Assembly: GCA_913061235.1 (NCBI GenBank)
Contig: CAJXTB010000003.1
Span: 186,001 to 250,000, forward strand
DNA from: an uncultured Pseudomonadota bacterium
GTDB lineage: Bacteria > Myxococcota_A > UBA796 > GCA-2862545
Direction of reading: 5' to 3'
DNA: 64,000 nucleotides
Part shown: positions 25,742 through 34,235 of the stretch, in pieces
Numbering within the stretch: position 1 is the first letter of the stretch
Layout of the letters: each line of letters begins with the position of its first letter
The notes under the pieces: model-generated
Told to the model about the DNA's origin: nothing
The model's input: the letters and a program-made list of their open reading frames with translations, nothing else
The model's database searches: none
Program-made: the position numbers and the translations under genes

Positions 25742-27820
25742 CTACGCACTGCCTTCGGTCGCCGTGGCCTGTAGCTCGACTTTGCCAATGCACGCCAGCT
25801 TCACTGTGGGCAACAACTCTCCACTAGATACCACCGCAATTCGCGGAACCACGCGCTCTAGGAGACGACGCAGCGGACCACGGGCCAGCGGCGGCGCCAA
25901 CAGAATCGGTTGTGGACCCGATGCGGTCTTGCTGAGCTCTTCGACCGTCTGAGTCAAAATTCGCAGAACGGCCGGCTGAAGAGCCAGTGTTGGCAGGGAG
26001 CCTTCGCGACTCTGAAGACCACGGAGAATGGCAGACTCGGTGTCTTGGCCCAGGCCAATGAAGTGCAGCACACCGCCGTCATCCGAGAATCGGCGGGTGA
26101 TCTGACGCGCGAGACGCTGGCGAACAAACTCGGTGAGAACATCGGCATCACGGGACTTCGCCGCATTGTCGGCCAAGGCTTCGAGCACCGTCTGGGCGTC
26201 GCGAACGCTCAGCCCTTCACGGATGAGATTGCGGAAGACCTTGAGCACGGTGTGACGTGGAAGAGGGTCCGGAATGAGCTCATCAACAAGCTTCTCATCC
26301 ACCTCGCGCAGCCGCTCAAGCACGTTGTTGAGCTGGTTTCCGTCGTACAGCTCGTGCGCGTGCGCATGCATCAGCTCGACAAAATGAGTGGTCAATACGG
26401 TCGGAACATCCACGACCGTGTAGCCCTTGGCTTGGGCCTTGAGCACTTCGCCGTCTGGAATCCAGAAGGCTTTCAGACCATAGACCGGGTCGACTGTTTC
26501 AATGCCGCGAATGACGCCCGTCGCTGTTCCGGGGTCCAAGGCCAGATGTTTGCGGGCGCGAACTCGGGCCCGACCCACCTCTTCACCACGTACCCGCACA
26601 ACGTATTCACCACTCTCCAGTGCCAGGTCGTCGGTCAGATGTACGCTTGGAAGCACTACACCCAGGTCTTTGGCGAACTGGTTGCGAATCTTCTGGATGC
26701 GCTCACCCAGGGCACCCGCAGCACTCTCGTCGACCAAATACAGAAGGTCGAGCCCCACTTCGATGGTCAGAGGGTCAACCGTCAACAGATCAGAAGGTCC
26801 AAGCGGCACTTCCTCAGCGTGTACTTCTGCCTGTTGCTCGGCTTCGCGAGTGTCGCTGCCCCAGCGCCGGTAGGCCAGGTAGCCAACAATGACCGCAGCC
26901 GTCATAAATGGAATCCGCAAGCCAGGAATGAGGCCGAAGCACCCCAGTCCAAACGCGGACATCGCCAACACGCGCGGCTTCGCAAAGAGCTGGCCAAGGA
27001 CCTGGTCGTCGAGTGAGCTGTCGTCGCCATCAGCCACTCGGGTAACGAGCACACCAGCGGCAGTAGAGATGACGAGGGCTGGAACCTGCCCAACAAGACC
27101 GTCCCCAATGGTGAGGATGGTGTAGACCTTGGCAGCTTCCATCGCCGGCATGCCGTTCTGCACAATGCCAATGAACATGCCGCCGAGCACGTTGACCACG
27201 GTGATGATGATGCCCGCAATGGCGTCGCCGCGGATGAACTTACTGGCACCGTCCATGGCGCCGTAGAACTCGGCTTCCTGTGAGACTTCACGGCGCCGCT
27301 TCTTCGCTTGCGACTCATCGATAAGGCCGGCGTTGAGCTCCGCATCAATGGCCATCTGCTTACCGGGCATCGCGTCCAAGGTGAACCGAGCGGCGACTTC
27401 TGCCACGCGACCCGAGCCCTTGGTGATGACCACAAAGTTGATGACCACAAGGATGGCAAAGACCACCAAGCCAACCGCAAAGTTGCCCCCCACAACAAAC
27501 TGTCCGAAGGCCTCAATCACCCGCCCAGCAGCGTGGCTTCCGTCATGGCCATGCAGCAGAATCAACCGCGTACTCGCCACATTGAGGGACAGACGGAAGA
27601 CAGTAGATGCCAGGAGCAGAGTCGGGAAACTAGTGAACTGAACCGTCTTCTGGACCGTCAACGTGGTCAGAAAGAACATCAGGGACATGCCCACGGACAC
27701 TACCAATAGGGCGTCCATGACGGGCGGTGGCAGCGGTGCGAGCAGAATGACCAGCACAGCAAATACCGAGCCCGCCATTGCAAGTTCGCCGTGTCGGTCA
27801 ATTTTCTGCCACCAGGACAC
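25742..27820 (-). CDS. flhA: FlhA-family export gate protein
   Basis: I choose the GTG at 27820, seven bases after GGAGG; the adjacent GTG at 27823 is the alternative. The 692-residue protein is the FlhA/SctV export-gate subunit: about eight transmembrane helices in the first 320 residues and a soluble cytoplasmic domain after a linker at about 330-350. The signature FTLDAMPGKQMAIDAELNAGLI, and FYGAMDGASKFIRGDAIAGII in place of the LYGAMDGAMKF form of SctV, point to the flagellar FlhA branch. In a flagellum or injectisome it forms a nonameric ring that energises export. No other export gene is visible in this window, so it is isolated. Confidence 0.85.
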   Translation of the reverse strand: MSWWQKIDRHGELAMAGSVFAVLVILLAPLPPPVMDALLVVSVGMSLMFFLTTLTVQKTVQFTSFPTLLLASTVFRLSLNVASTRLILLHGHDGSHAAGRVIEAFGQFVVGGNFAVGLVVFAILVVINFVVITKGSGRVAEVAARFTLDAMPGKQMAIDAELNAGLIDESQAKKRRREVSQEAEFYGAMDGASKFIRGDAIAGIIITVVNVLGGMFIGIVQNGMPAMEAAKVYTILTIGDGLVGQVPALVISTAAGVLVTRVADGDDSSLDDQVLGQLFAKPRVLAMSAFGLGCFGLIPGLRIPFMTAAVIVGYLAYRRWGSDTREAEQQAEVHAEEVPLGPSDLLTVDPLTIEVGLDLLYLVDESAAGALGERIQKIRNQFAKDLGVVLPSVHLTDDLALESGEYVVRVRGEEVGRARVRARKHLALDPGTATGVIRGIETVDPVYGLKAFWIPDGEVLKAQAKGYTVVDVPTVLTTHFVELMHAHAHELYDGNQLNNVLERLREVDEKLVDELIPDPLPRHTVLKVFRNLIREGLSVRDAQTVLEALADNAAKSRDADVLTEFVRQRLARQITRRFSDDGGVLHFIGLGQDTESAILRGLQSREGSLPTLALQPAVLRILTQTVEELSKTASGPQPILLAPPLARGPLRRLLERVVPRIAVVSSGELLPTVKLACIGKVELQATATEGSA

Positions 27821-27940
27821 CACGGTGCCTCCAATGGGGCCCAGTCGGTCACACCCGCTAGATCTTGAGAGGGAAAGTTTGATGGATGCAGGGCTCAAGT
27901 GGACGGCCCTACGAACCGAAACACCTGGCAGAGGACATCC

Positions 27941-29389
27941 ATGACCCCTTCCCAAGATACCGAGCGCGAACTGTTCGCAGTCTCCGAGTCCGGCGGCTCA
28001 GACGTAAAGATGCTCGCAGAGCAGATGAGCCAGGTGCGTGGCTTGCCTGAGACCGTGCTCCGGTACACCCAACAGTTCTACAAGCGCATTGGCGACGGAC
28101 TCACCGACCCTACCCGGGCTGCGGTCATCCTTGGACCGCGTGTGGTCGGCCACATTGCCATTCAGCACAGAATCGCTTCTGGCCTGGACAGCGCGCGACT
28201 CCCCAACGGCGTGGGCCAACGTCTGTGGTCCGACTGCATTCACCGTGCAGTCGCGGCACGTCTAATGGCATGCCGAACCAAAGCAGCCCATCCAGACCTC
28301 GCGTTCACCGCAGGCCTGGCCCTCGAGTGGGGTGTCGGCCCGATGCTCCTCGAGCACGGACAGCACCTGCGCTGGCTTGCCCAAGTCCGCAACAACATCG
28401 GCACCGCCCGACTCGACGCGGAACGCGAGTACTACGGCGAAACCCACATGCAGGCGTTCGACAAACAGGCCACCGAGTGGGGCCTGCCGCCATGGCTCAT
28501 CGCTATCGTCCACCTTCACAAAGAGCCGGTGAGCGCCAGTACTCCCGCTGAGACCGCGGGTCTACAGCGCATCTGTGGCTGGGCAGACGACCTCGGCGAA
28601 GCCATCAATGCACCCGCCGCTGGCCCAGAGCTCGAGCGCGTCGTCAGCTCAGCCGCCAGTCTTGGCGTGCACCCAGACGACGCCTGGCGCATCATCAAAC
28701 AGACCCTGTCCATGACCCCGGCAATCGCTGAGTTGCTGGATGTCGATGTCAGCGCCCAGCCGACCGTCGATGATCTACGGGCACGAACAGGCGACTACCG
28801 CTCGCTTCACGGTGGAGAATGGGCAGCATTGGTACAAGTCGAGAATGAGCGCCTTCGCGCCGAGCTGGACGAGGCCCATGCAGCGCTGGCGCGCGCAGGC
28901 CGTGAAGACCCCATCACCCGACTACCAACGCACAGAGCATTCCTTGATCTTGCCGACAAGACGGTCGAGCGGAGCGGCGACGACAGTACCCACTCCATGG
29001 TGGTTGTGGACATCGACAACTTCAACGAGATCAACGAACGCCACGGCTTCGCGATTGGCGACCGATTGCTCGCCACAGTCGCCGCGCGCCTACGGGGCGT
29101 GACGGCTCCGGGCAATGTCTACGGTCGTGTCGGCGGCAACGCCTTCGCCATCTTCATTCCAGGCGAAGCACGCATGGGCCAGGTCATTGCCGAGCGCGCC
29201 CGGGCGTGTATCGAAGGGATGCATATGGATATTGGACGCTCGCGTATTGAAGTCACCGCAACCGTTGTTGGCGTGGCCCAGAAGGACCCGACCACACCTG
29301 AAACCGTCCGAGACCTGCTCACCCGCGCATTTCGCGAGCAAAAGTCCGCCGTGGGCAAGATTCGCAACCGCGTGATGTGGTGCCGCTAG
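27941..29389 (+). CDS. HDOD-domain protein with degenerate GGDEF domain
   Basis: The 482-residue cytoplasmic protein starts at an ATG after AGAGG. The first ~230 residues look like an HDOD domain (LPETVLRYTQQFYKRIGDG, HRAVAARLMA, AFTAGLALEWGVGPM), a non-hydrolytic relative of HD phosphohydrolases used in signalling. A short coiled coil (about 290-320) leads to a GGDEF domain with VVVDIDNFNEINERHGFAIGD. The catalytic signature is RVGGNAF instead of GGDEF, so cyclic-di-GMP synthesis is probably lost and a sensory or scaffold function remains. It is transcribed divergently from flhA, which may indicate a functional link. Confidence 0.8.
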   Translation: MTPSQDTERELFAVSESGGSDVKMLAEQMSQVRGLPETVLRYTQQFYKRIGDGLTDPTRAAVILGPRVVGHIAIQHRIASGLDSARLPNGVGQRLWSDCIHRAVAARLMACRTKAAHPDLAFTAGLALEWGVGPMLLEHGQHLRWLAQVRNNIGTARLDAEREYYGETHMQAFDKQATEWGLPPWLIAIVHLHKEPVSASTPAETAGLQRICGWADDLGEAINAPAAGPELERVVSSAASLGVHPDDAWRIIKQTLSMTPAIAELLDVDVSAQPTVDDLRARTGDYRSLHGGEWAALVQVENERLRAELDEAHAALARAGREDPITRLPTHRAFLDLADKTVERSGDDSTHSMVVVDIDNFNEINERHGFAIGDRLLATVAARLRGVTAPGNVYGRVGGNAFAIFIPGEARMGQVIAERARACIEGMHMDIGRSRIEVTATVVGVAQKDPTTPETVRDLLTRAFREQKSAVGKIRNRVMWCR

Positions 29390-29424
29390 GCCGCTGACCG
29401 AGACGCGTCCTTAGGGCCAGTCCC

Positions 29425-30114
29425 TTAGCTAGCAAGCCCGGCCAGTCCCGCAGTCCCGGCTTTCGCGTCAATGACCACGACCTTGCCGCCCGCGCCCATG
29501 TCGCTGAGCATCTGAAGACGAAGAAGTTCGTGGGCAATCGGCTGATCTTTCAGAATCTTGCCAACCTCTGCGAGCTGCTTGGCGACCTCTAGCTGGTTCT
29601 TCGCCTTGTCCAAGTTGGCCTGATTCTCACGCTTGACGGCCTCTTCGCGCATCATCAGCTTCTTCAGATCTTCGGACAGCGAAGGGTCGCCAACCGCAAT
29701 CTGGAAGTCCCCTAGCCCCCAGCCGTTCTTCTTCGACAGCGCCATCAGCTCTTCTTCAGCACTCTTGCTGATGTCGTTCTTGTACTGAGCGAGCTGGTCA
29801 ATCGAGTAGCTATTGGCCGCGCCACTGACCACGGAGATGACGCTCACTCGCAGTGTGGCGAACGGGTTTTGCGTGTTGACGAGTGCGCCTTCAATGTCGA
29901 CGACACGTCCCGAGAAACCGACTTTGACCTGTGTTGGTGTGCCGCCCTGGGTGATGACGTCCACATCCACTTCTTCGGTGTGTAGAGCGGTCGAGACCTG
30001 ACGTACGCGCTCCCAGGGCATCACGAAGTGAAACCCTGGGCCCAGAGTACGGCCGGGCTTACCCACGCTAAAGATGAGTCCACGGAACGGCGCGTTGATG
30101 ATGGTGAAAAACAT
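29425..30114 (-). CDS. SPFH/band-7 domain protein
   Basis: The start at 30114 has GGAGG six bases upstream; a longer reading to 30180 lacks one. The 229-residue protein opens with a weakly hydrophobic segment (FFTIINAPFRGLIFSVGKPG) and contains a compact SPFH (stomatin/prohibitin/flotillin) domain, with PGFHFVMPW and EEVDVDVITQGGTP. A helical, Glu/Lys-rich coiled-coil region (about 150-200) and a Gly/Ala-rich C-terminus follow. Such proteins oligomerise on membranes and organise microdomains or protease complexes. No NfeD-type partner gene is adjacent. Confidence 0.82.
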   Translation of the reverse strand: MFFTIINAPFRGLIFSVGKPGRTLGPGFHFVMPWERVRQVSTALHTEEVDVDVITQGGTPTQVKVGFSGRVVDIEGALVNTQNPFATLRVSVISVVSGAANSYSIDQLAQYKNDISKSAEEELMALSKKNGWGLGDFQIAVGDPSLSEDLKKLMMREEAVKRENQANLDKAKNQLEVAKQLAEVGKILKDQPIAHELLRLQMLSDMGAGGKVVVIDAKAGTAGLAGLAS

Positions 30115-30225
30115 AGGAGACCTCCAAGGTGCCCCCAGTGTACAGTTCGCGAGCGGTTGGCGCAGGGTAGAGACTGACACTCAGTGGACGGTGCGCTATG
30201 CTCGGCCCCGCTTTGGGGGATGAGC

Positions 30226-32385
30226 ATGTTCAATCGTTTGCTTTGTATGTCTTTGGTGTTGTCGATTGCCTGCAAGCGGGACACGCTTCCCGTGGACACC
30301 GATACGAACACAGACGTCGACCAGGACACTGCCTTCGACGTCGGAACGGACCTGGACACAGACCCTGATACCGATCCGGACACAGACCCCGATACCGATC
30401 CAGACACCGACGCCCTGGTAGACGCCGACCTCGATGGATTCACCAACGACGTTGACTGTGACGACACCAACGCAGACATCAACCCAGACGCCGACGAGAT
30501 CTGCAACGGCCTGGACGACAACTGCGACGACATCACCGACACAGATGCCATCGACTTCGTCACCGGCTGGGCAGATGCGGACGAAGACGGCTTTGGCGAC
30601 CTGCTCACAGAGCTAAGCGCCTGCGAACTGCCGGATGGGTACGTCGACAACAGCGGCGACTGCGACGATGAGACCTTTGAGGTCAACCCAGACGCCGACG
30701 AAGTCTGCAACGGCATCGACGACAACTGCGATGAGGTGGCAGACACCGACGCTATCGATCAACCCACGGGCTGGTCAGATGCCGACCGCGACGGATTCGG
30801 CGACCCCGCCGGCGCGCTGACCCAGTGCAACCTTCCCCGCGACTACGTGTTCAATGCCCTGGACTGCGGCCCGGATGACCTCAACGTCAACCCCGATGCC
30901 ACCGAGGTCTGCAACGACATTGACGACAACTGTAGCGGCAGCATTGATGACGTCGACGACCTGCCCACCTACTACGCCGACTTCGACCGCGATGGCTACG
31001 GAGACCCAGACGCCAGCACCATGAGCTGCATCCAACCTCGCGGATTCGTGGACCAAGCTGGAGACTGCAACCCCGACGACGGCGCCATCAATCCAGGCGC
31101 CACCGAGGTCTGCAACAGCATTGACGACAACTGCAACGACATCGTGGACACCGACACCCCGTTAAGCGAGCTGCCAACCTGGTACCGAGACGCCGACCGT
31201 GACCTGTTTGGAGACCCCAACGACTCGGCTACCGCCTGTGTGCCACCGGGCCTTGACTACGTTCAGGACGACACCGACTGCGGACCGGAAGACGCGGACG
31301 TGAATCCCCGAGCCAGCGAAGTCTGCAACGGCATTGACGACAACTGCGACCGGGTAGTCGACACCGACGCTATCGACCGCCCCACCTGGTACGTAGACCG
31401 CGACCGCGACGGCTTTGGCGACCCTGCTACCGGCGTTGAAGTATGTATTCCACCAGGTCTCGACTACGTCGAAGACGACAGCGACTGTGGCCCGAGCGAC
31501 AACTCCGTCAACCCAGACGCCCCAGAGCAGTGCGACGAGATTGACCACGACTGTAGTGGCGAGCCGAACGACAACGAAGCGATTGGCGCTGCTGCTGAGT
31601 GCGCTGTCGCGGACTGCTGGGATGCCCAAGACCTGGGTCTAGCTTCCGGTCCAACCTGGGTATTCTGGGGACAGCGCTCGCCATTCGAAGTCTACTGTGA
31701 GCAAGAGATTGACGGTGGTGGCTGGGGACTTGTGTTCAAGAACCACGGCGGCGCAGTCCCAGGCGAGCGCAGCAACGCGGCCCTCTTGGAAGGCGACTAC
31801 ACCGGCACCATGGTCTCTCCACACAGCGAAGAGCTCATCAGCGACATCAACTCCACACTGTGGAGCCGCGTCCGTGCCGAGGGCGGACTGCAGTTCCTCA
31901 AGATGGGCACCCTGTACACACCCGAAGGCGAGATTGAAGCCGAGACCAACATCCGGGTGTACTTCAGCGCCAACACTTGGGACGACATCTTCGCCGCACC
32001 TACGGGACAAGCCTGCACGGAAGTCGACGAAGACCAGCCGTTCGTTGTCAGCGTCGACGGAACATTCCTCGGCTCGACAACCTTCATCAACAGTTACCAA
32101 GCGGGCCGCGCGACCTTCGGTCTTGCCAACAGTGGCCATGGTTCGGACGACTCATGCGGCCAAGGTGTCGACAACCTCATCAACGACCCCACTCCTAATG
32201 GAGACGTCTTGCCTCGGCTCGACGGCGGAAGCAGCATGAACGGCATCCGTCACCTCTTCAGCTACGTACACACCGCACGCAACGGTCGCGACCACAGCCG
32301 CTGCCAGTTCGCTTGTTGGGACGCTGAAAGCCAAGGTGGCTACTACGACGGCTTCACCTGGGGCGTTCGCGCTCCTCGTCGCTAG
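30226..32385 (+). CDS. MopE-repeat lipoprotein with fibrinogen-like C-terminus
   Basis: The ATG at 30226 is placed seven bases after GGGGG and gives a signal ending in VLSIAC. The 719-residue lipoprotein has a Thr/Asp linker (repeated DPDTDPDT), then six copies of the MopE-type metal-binding module recognisable as CNGIDDNCD with preceding DCDD and NPDA motifs. The C-terminal ~240 residues resemble a fibrinogen-related domain (FEVYCEQEIDGGGWGLVFK, and a closing CQFACWD). MopE modules bind copper or calcium; fibrinogen-like domains bind glycans or acetylated groups. A surface-exposed adhesin or ligand-binding role is inferred. A related C-terminal domain occurs in the last gene of this window. 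Confidence 0.82.
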   Translation: MFNRLLCMSLVLSIACKRDTLPVDTDTNTDVDQDTAFDVGTDLDTDPDTDPDTDPDTDPDTDALVDADLDGFTNDVDCDDTNADINPDADEICNGLDDNCDDITDTDAIDFVTGWADADEDGFGDLLTELSACELPDGYVDNSGDCDDETFEVNPDADEVCNGIDDNCDEVADTDAIDQPTGWSDADRDGFGDPAGALTQCNLPRDYVFNALDCGPDDLNVNPDATEVCNDIDDNCSGSIDDVDDLPTYYADFDRDGYGDPDASTMSCIQPRGFVDQAGDCNPDDGAINPGATEVCNSIDDNCNDIVDTDTPLSELPTWYRDADRDLFGDPNDSATACVPPGLDYVQDDTDCGPEDADVNPRASEVCNGIDDNCDRVVDTDAIDRPTWYVDRDRDGFGDPATGVEVCIPPGLDYVEDDSDCGPSDNSVNPDAPEQCDEIDHDCSGEPNDNEAIGAAAECAVADCWDAQDLGLASGPTWVFWGQRSPFEVYCEQEIDGGGWGLVFKNHGGAVPGERSNAALLEGDYTGTMVSPHSEELISDINSTLWSRVRAEGGLQFLKMGTLYTPEGEIEAETNIRVYFSANTWDDIFAAPTGQACTEVDEDQPFVVSVDGTFLGSTTFINSYQAGRATFGLANSGHGSDDSCGQGVDNLINDPTPNGDVLPRLDGGSSMNGIRHLFSYVHTARNGRDHSRCQFACWDAESQGGYYDGFTWGVRAPRR
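30355..30411 (+). repeat. 24-base tandem repeat in linker
   Basis: Two full 24-base copies and a partial third of a GACACAGACCC(T/C)GATACCGATCC(G/A) unit encode the acidic DTDPDTDP linker of the MopE-repeat lipoprotein. The repeat lies directly behind its signal sequence and is a potential slippage site. Confidence 0.75.
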
Positions 32386-32391
32386 TCCGCC

Positions 32392-33594
32392 ATGGGCCCC
32401 CTCGTCATTGGCATGGTCGGACTTCCGGCACGCGGCAAGACCTTTGTCGCGAGCCAGATGTCCCGGTACTTGGCGTGGCAAGGGGTTCGCGCGCAGATCT
32501 TCAACGTCGGCAACCGCCGGCGTGCATTGTTCGGCGCCAAAGTTCCCCACGGGTTCTTTGACCCCAGCAATCCAAACGGCATGGCGTCACGTCGAGAAGC
32601 TGCGCAAGCCACAATGGACGAGGTCCTGGCTTTCTTCGCAGACGGCGGTGAGGTGGCGTTCTATGACGCGACCAACACGACCCACTCGCGCCGTAGCTGG
32701 GTCCGCGAGGTCTGCAGCCAAAACGGGATTCAAGTCGCCTTTGTCGAGCTCTCTTGCGACGACAACGACATCATTGAGCGCAATATCCGCCAGACTAAGC
32801 TGTTCTCGCCCGACTACACCGGGGTGCAAGCAGACGAAGCAGTGGCCGATTTTCGACGACGCATTGACCACTACAGCACCGTCTACGAGCCCCTAGGCGA
32901 CGGTGACCCGGCATGGGTGCGACTGGTAGACGCAGGTCGTCAGTTCATTCTCACCGACCCCGAACGGGTGATTCCGCGACGGCTCACCGACTACCTGGCG
33001 AACCTCTCGGCCGTTCCACGCACCATCTGGGTCACCCGTCATGGCCAGTCCGAGTTCAACACCTCTGGCCAGCTCGGCGGCGACTCTCCCCTGTCCCCCG
33101 CCGGTCAGCGCTACGCACACTCGTTGGGAGAGTTCTTCCGCCCTCGCCCTGTGTCCCGCGTGTGGAGCAGCACGCTTCGCCGCGCCCGCCAGACAGCCAG
33201 CGCACTCGGCACCACCCACAGTCCGAGACGCGCCCTCGACGAAATCGATGCCGGCGTCTGTGACGGGCTGACCTACGCTGAAATTGCCGCACGTCGGCCC
33301 AACGAGTTCGCCGCACGCCAAGCGGACAAGCTCGGCTACCGCTACCCAGGCGGCGAGTCCTACGCAGACGTCATCGAGCGCCTAGACCCCATGGTTCTAG
33401 ACCTCGAACGCACCCGAGGACCGGTCCTGCTAGTCGCACACCAAGCCATCATTCGCTCGCTACTAGGCTACTTCTTAGACATCCCACGTGAAGAAATCCC
33501 ACACGTCGACGTCCCGCTGCACACCGTGATTGCACTGCACCCACATGGGCCCGGCTACCGCGAAGAGCGCTTCCCGCTAGACCCAAGGCTGTAA
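32392..33594 (+). CDS. Bifunctional 6-phosphofructo-2-kinase / fructose-2,6-bisphosphatase
   Basis: The 400-residue protein combines both domains of the eukaryotic PFKFB enzyme, which makes and removes the glycolytic regulator fructose 2,6-bisphosphate. The kinase half shows the P-loop GLPARGKT (residues 10-17), FNVGNRRR, FYDATNTT and KLFSPDY. The phosphatase half is a histidine phosphatase with TRHGQSEFN, GGDSPLSPAG, EIDAGVCDGLTYAEI, YRYPGGESY and LLVAHQA. All motifs that define the family are present and in the eukaryotic order. It starts six bases after the stop of the preceding lipoprotein gene. Confidence 0.88.
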   Translation: MGPLVIGMVGLPARGKTFVASQMSRYLAWQGVRAQIFNVGNRRRALFGAKVPHGFFDPSNPNGMASRREAAQATMDEVLAFFADGGEVAFYDATNTTHSRRSWVREVCSQNGIQVAFVELSCDDNDIIERNIRQTKLFSPDYTGVQADEAVADFRRRIDHYSTVYEPLGDGDPAWVRLVDAGRQFILTDPERVIPRRLTDYLANLSAVPRTIWVTRHGQSEFNTSGQLGGDSPLSPAGQRYAHSLGEFFRPRPVSRVWSSTLRRARQTASALGTTHSPRRALDEIDAGVCDGLTYAEIAARRPNEFAARQADKLGYRYPGGESYADVIERLDPMVLDLERTRGPVLLVAHQAIIRSLLGYFLDIPREEIPHVDVPLHTVIALHPHGPGYREERFPLDPRL

Positions 33595-33653
33595 GCCTAC
33601 ACTCTTCGCAACGCAGTGAGCCTCACCAGAGCATTCACTGGTTCGAACCGCCG

Positions 33654-34124
33654 CTACGCGTCCGCTGCCAGCGGCTTTGGCATGCAAAAGTAGCCCCAGG
33701 CATCGCCAACCACGCCCAAGTAGTCGGTGGTAAACAGGCCAATGGTACCCGGTGTGAGAGGACGGGAGACCACGTCATCCGAGTGGGTATCACTCAGCAC
33801 AATCTCCAGTTCCTCACCGTCCAACAACAACTCTCTGCCCTGTGTCGCTGTGGTATCGGCCACATAGAGCCACACGGTACGCCGCCCCATGGACGCTACC
33901 AACGTTGCCTCGTTCGACGGCGACGCCCGCCACATAATGGGCACGTGCGCACAGACGCTGCGCATCGTCTTGACTTGATGTTCTCGAAATCCACGGCCAT
34001 TCGGTGGATTGACGGTTCCCGGATGCGGAACCGCTCGCATGGCACTGACCGGGGGCGTCAGTGACACCTCGTCCTGAGCATAGGCAAACGAGGAAAGGGC
34101 AGACAACAATGCAATCGATATCAA
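33654..34124 (-). CDS. Exported protein of unknown function
   Basis: The TTG start at 34124 lies five bases after GGAG and yields a signal peptide with cleavage near FAYAQD (about residue 16). The mature 140 residues are mainly beta-predicted with two cysteines (SVCAHVP, GYFCMP) and no recognised family. It is convergent with the PFK-2/FBPase-2 gene. The palindrome GGTTCGAACC lies in the short gap between them. Confidence 0.6.
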   Translation of the reverse strand: MISIALLSALSSFAYAQDEVSLTPPVSAMRAVPHPGTVNPPNGRGFREHQVKTMRSVCAHVPIMWRASPSNEATLVASMGRRTVWLYVADTTATQGRELLLDGEELEIVLSDTHSDDVVSRPLTPGTIGLFTTDYLGVVGDAWGYFCMPKPLAADA

Positions 34125-34235
34125 ACAGGCTCCAATAGCGGGATTACCGCAGTTTCACCTCTTTGTACGAACGACCGCCCCAAAGCATTGCATAGATTGC
34201 TAGTAAACTACCGCCGATGCTCCAGCTCCGCAGAG

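Noticed and set aside
25910-27016. A 368-codon plus-strand frame
   Set aside because: It is the complement of flhA, which has strong family motifs. GC-rich coding sequence often leaves long antisense frames.
33630-33650. A tRNA T-arm-like GGTTCGAACC
   Set aside because: No cloverleaf partner stems, anticodon arm or CCA-end context can be built around it; it is only a short palindrome.
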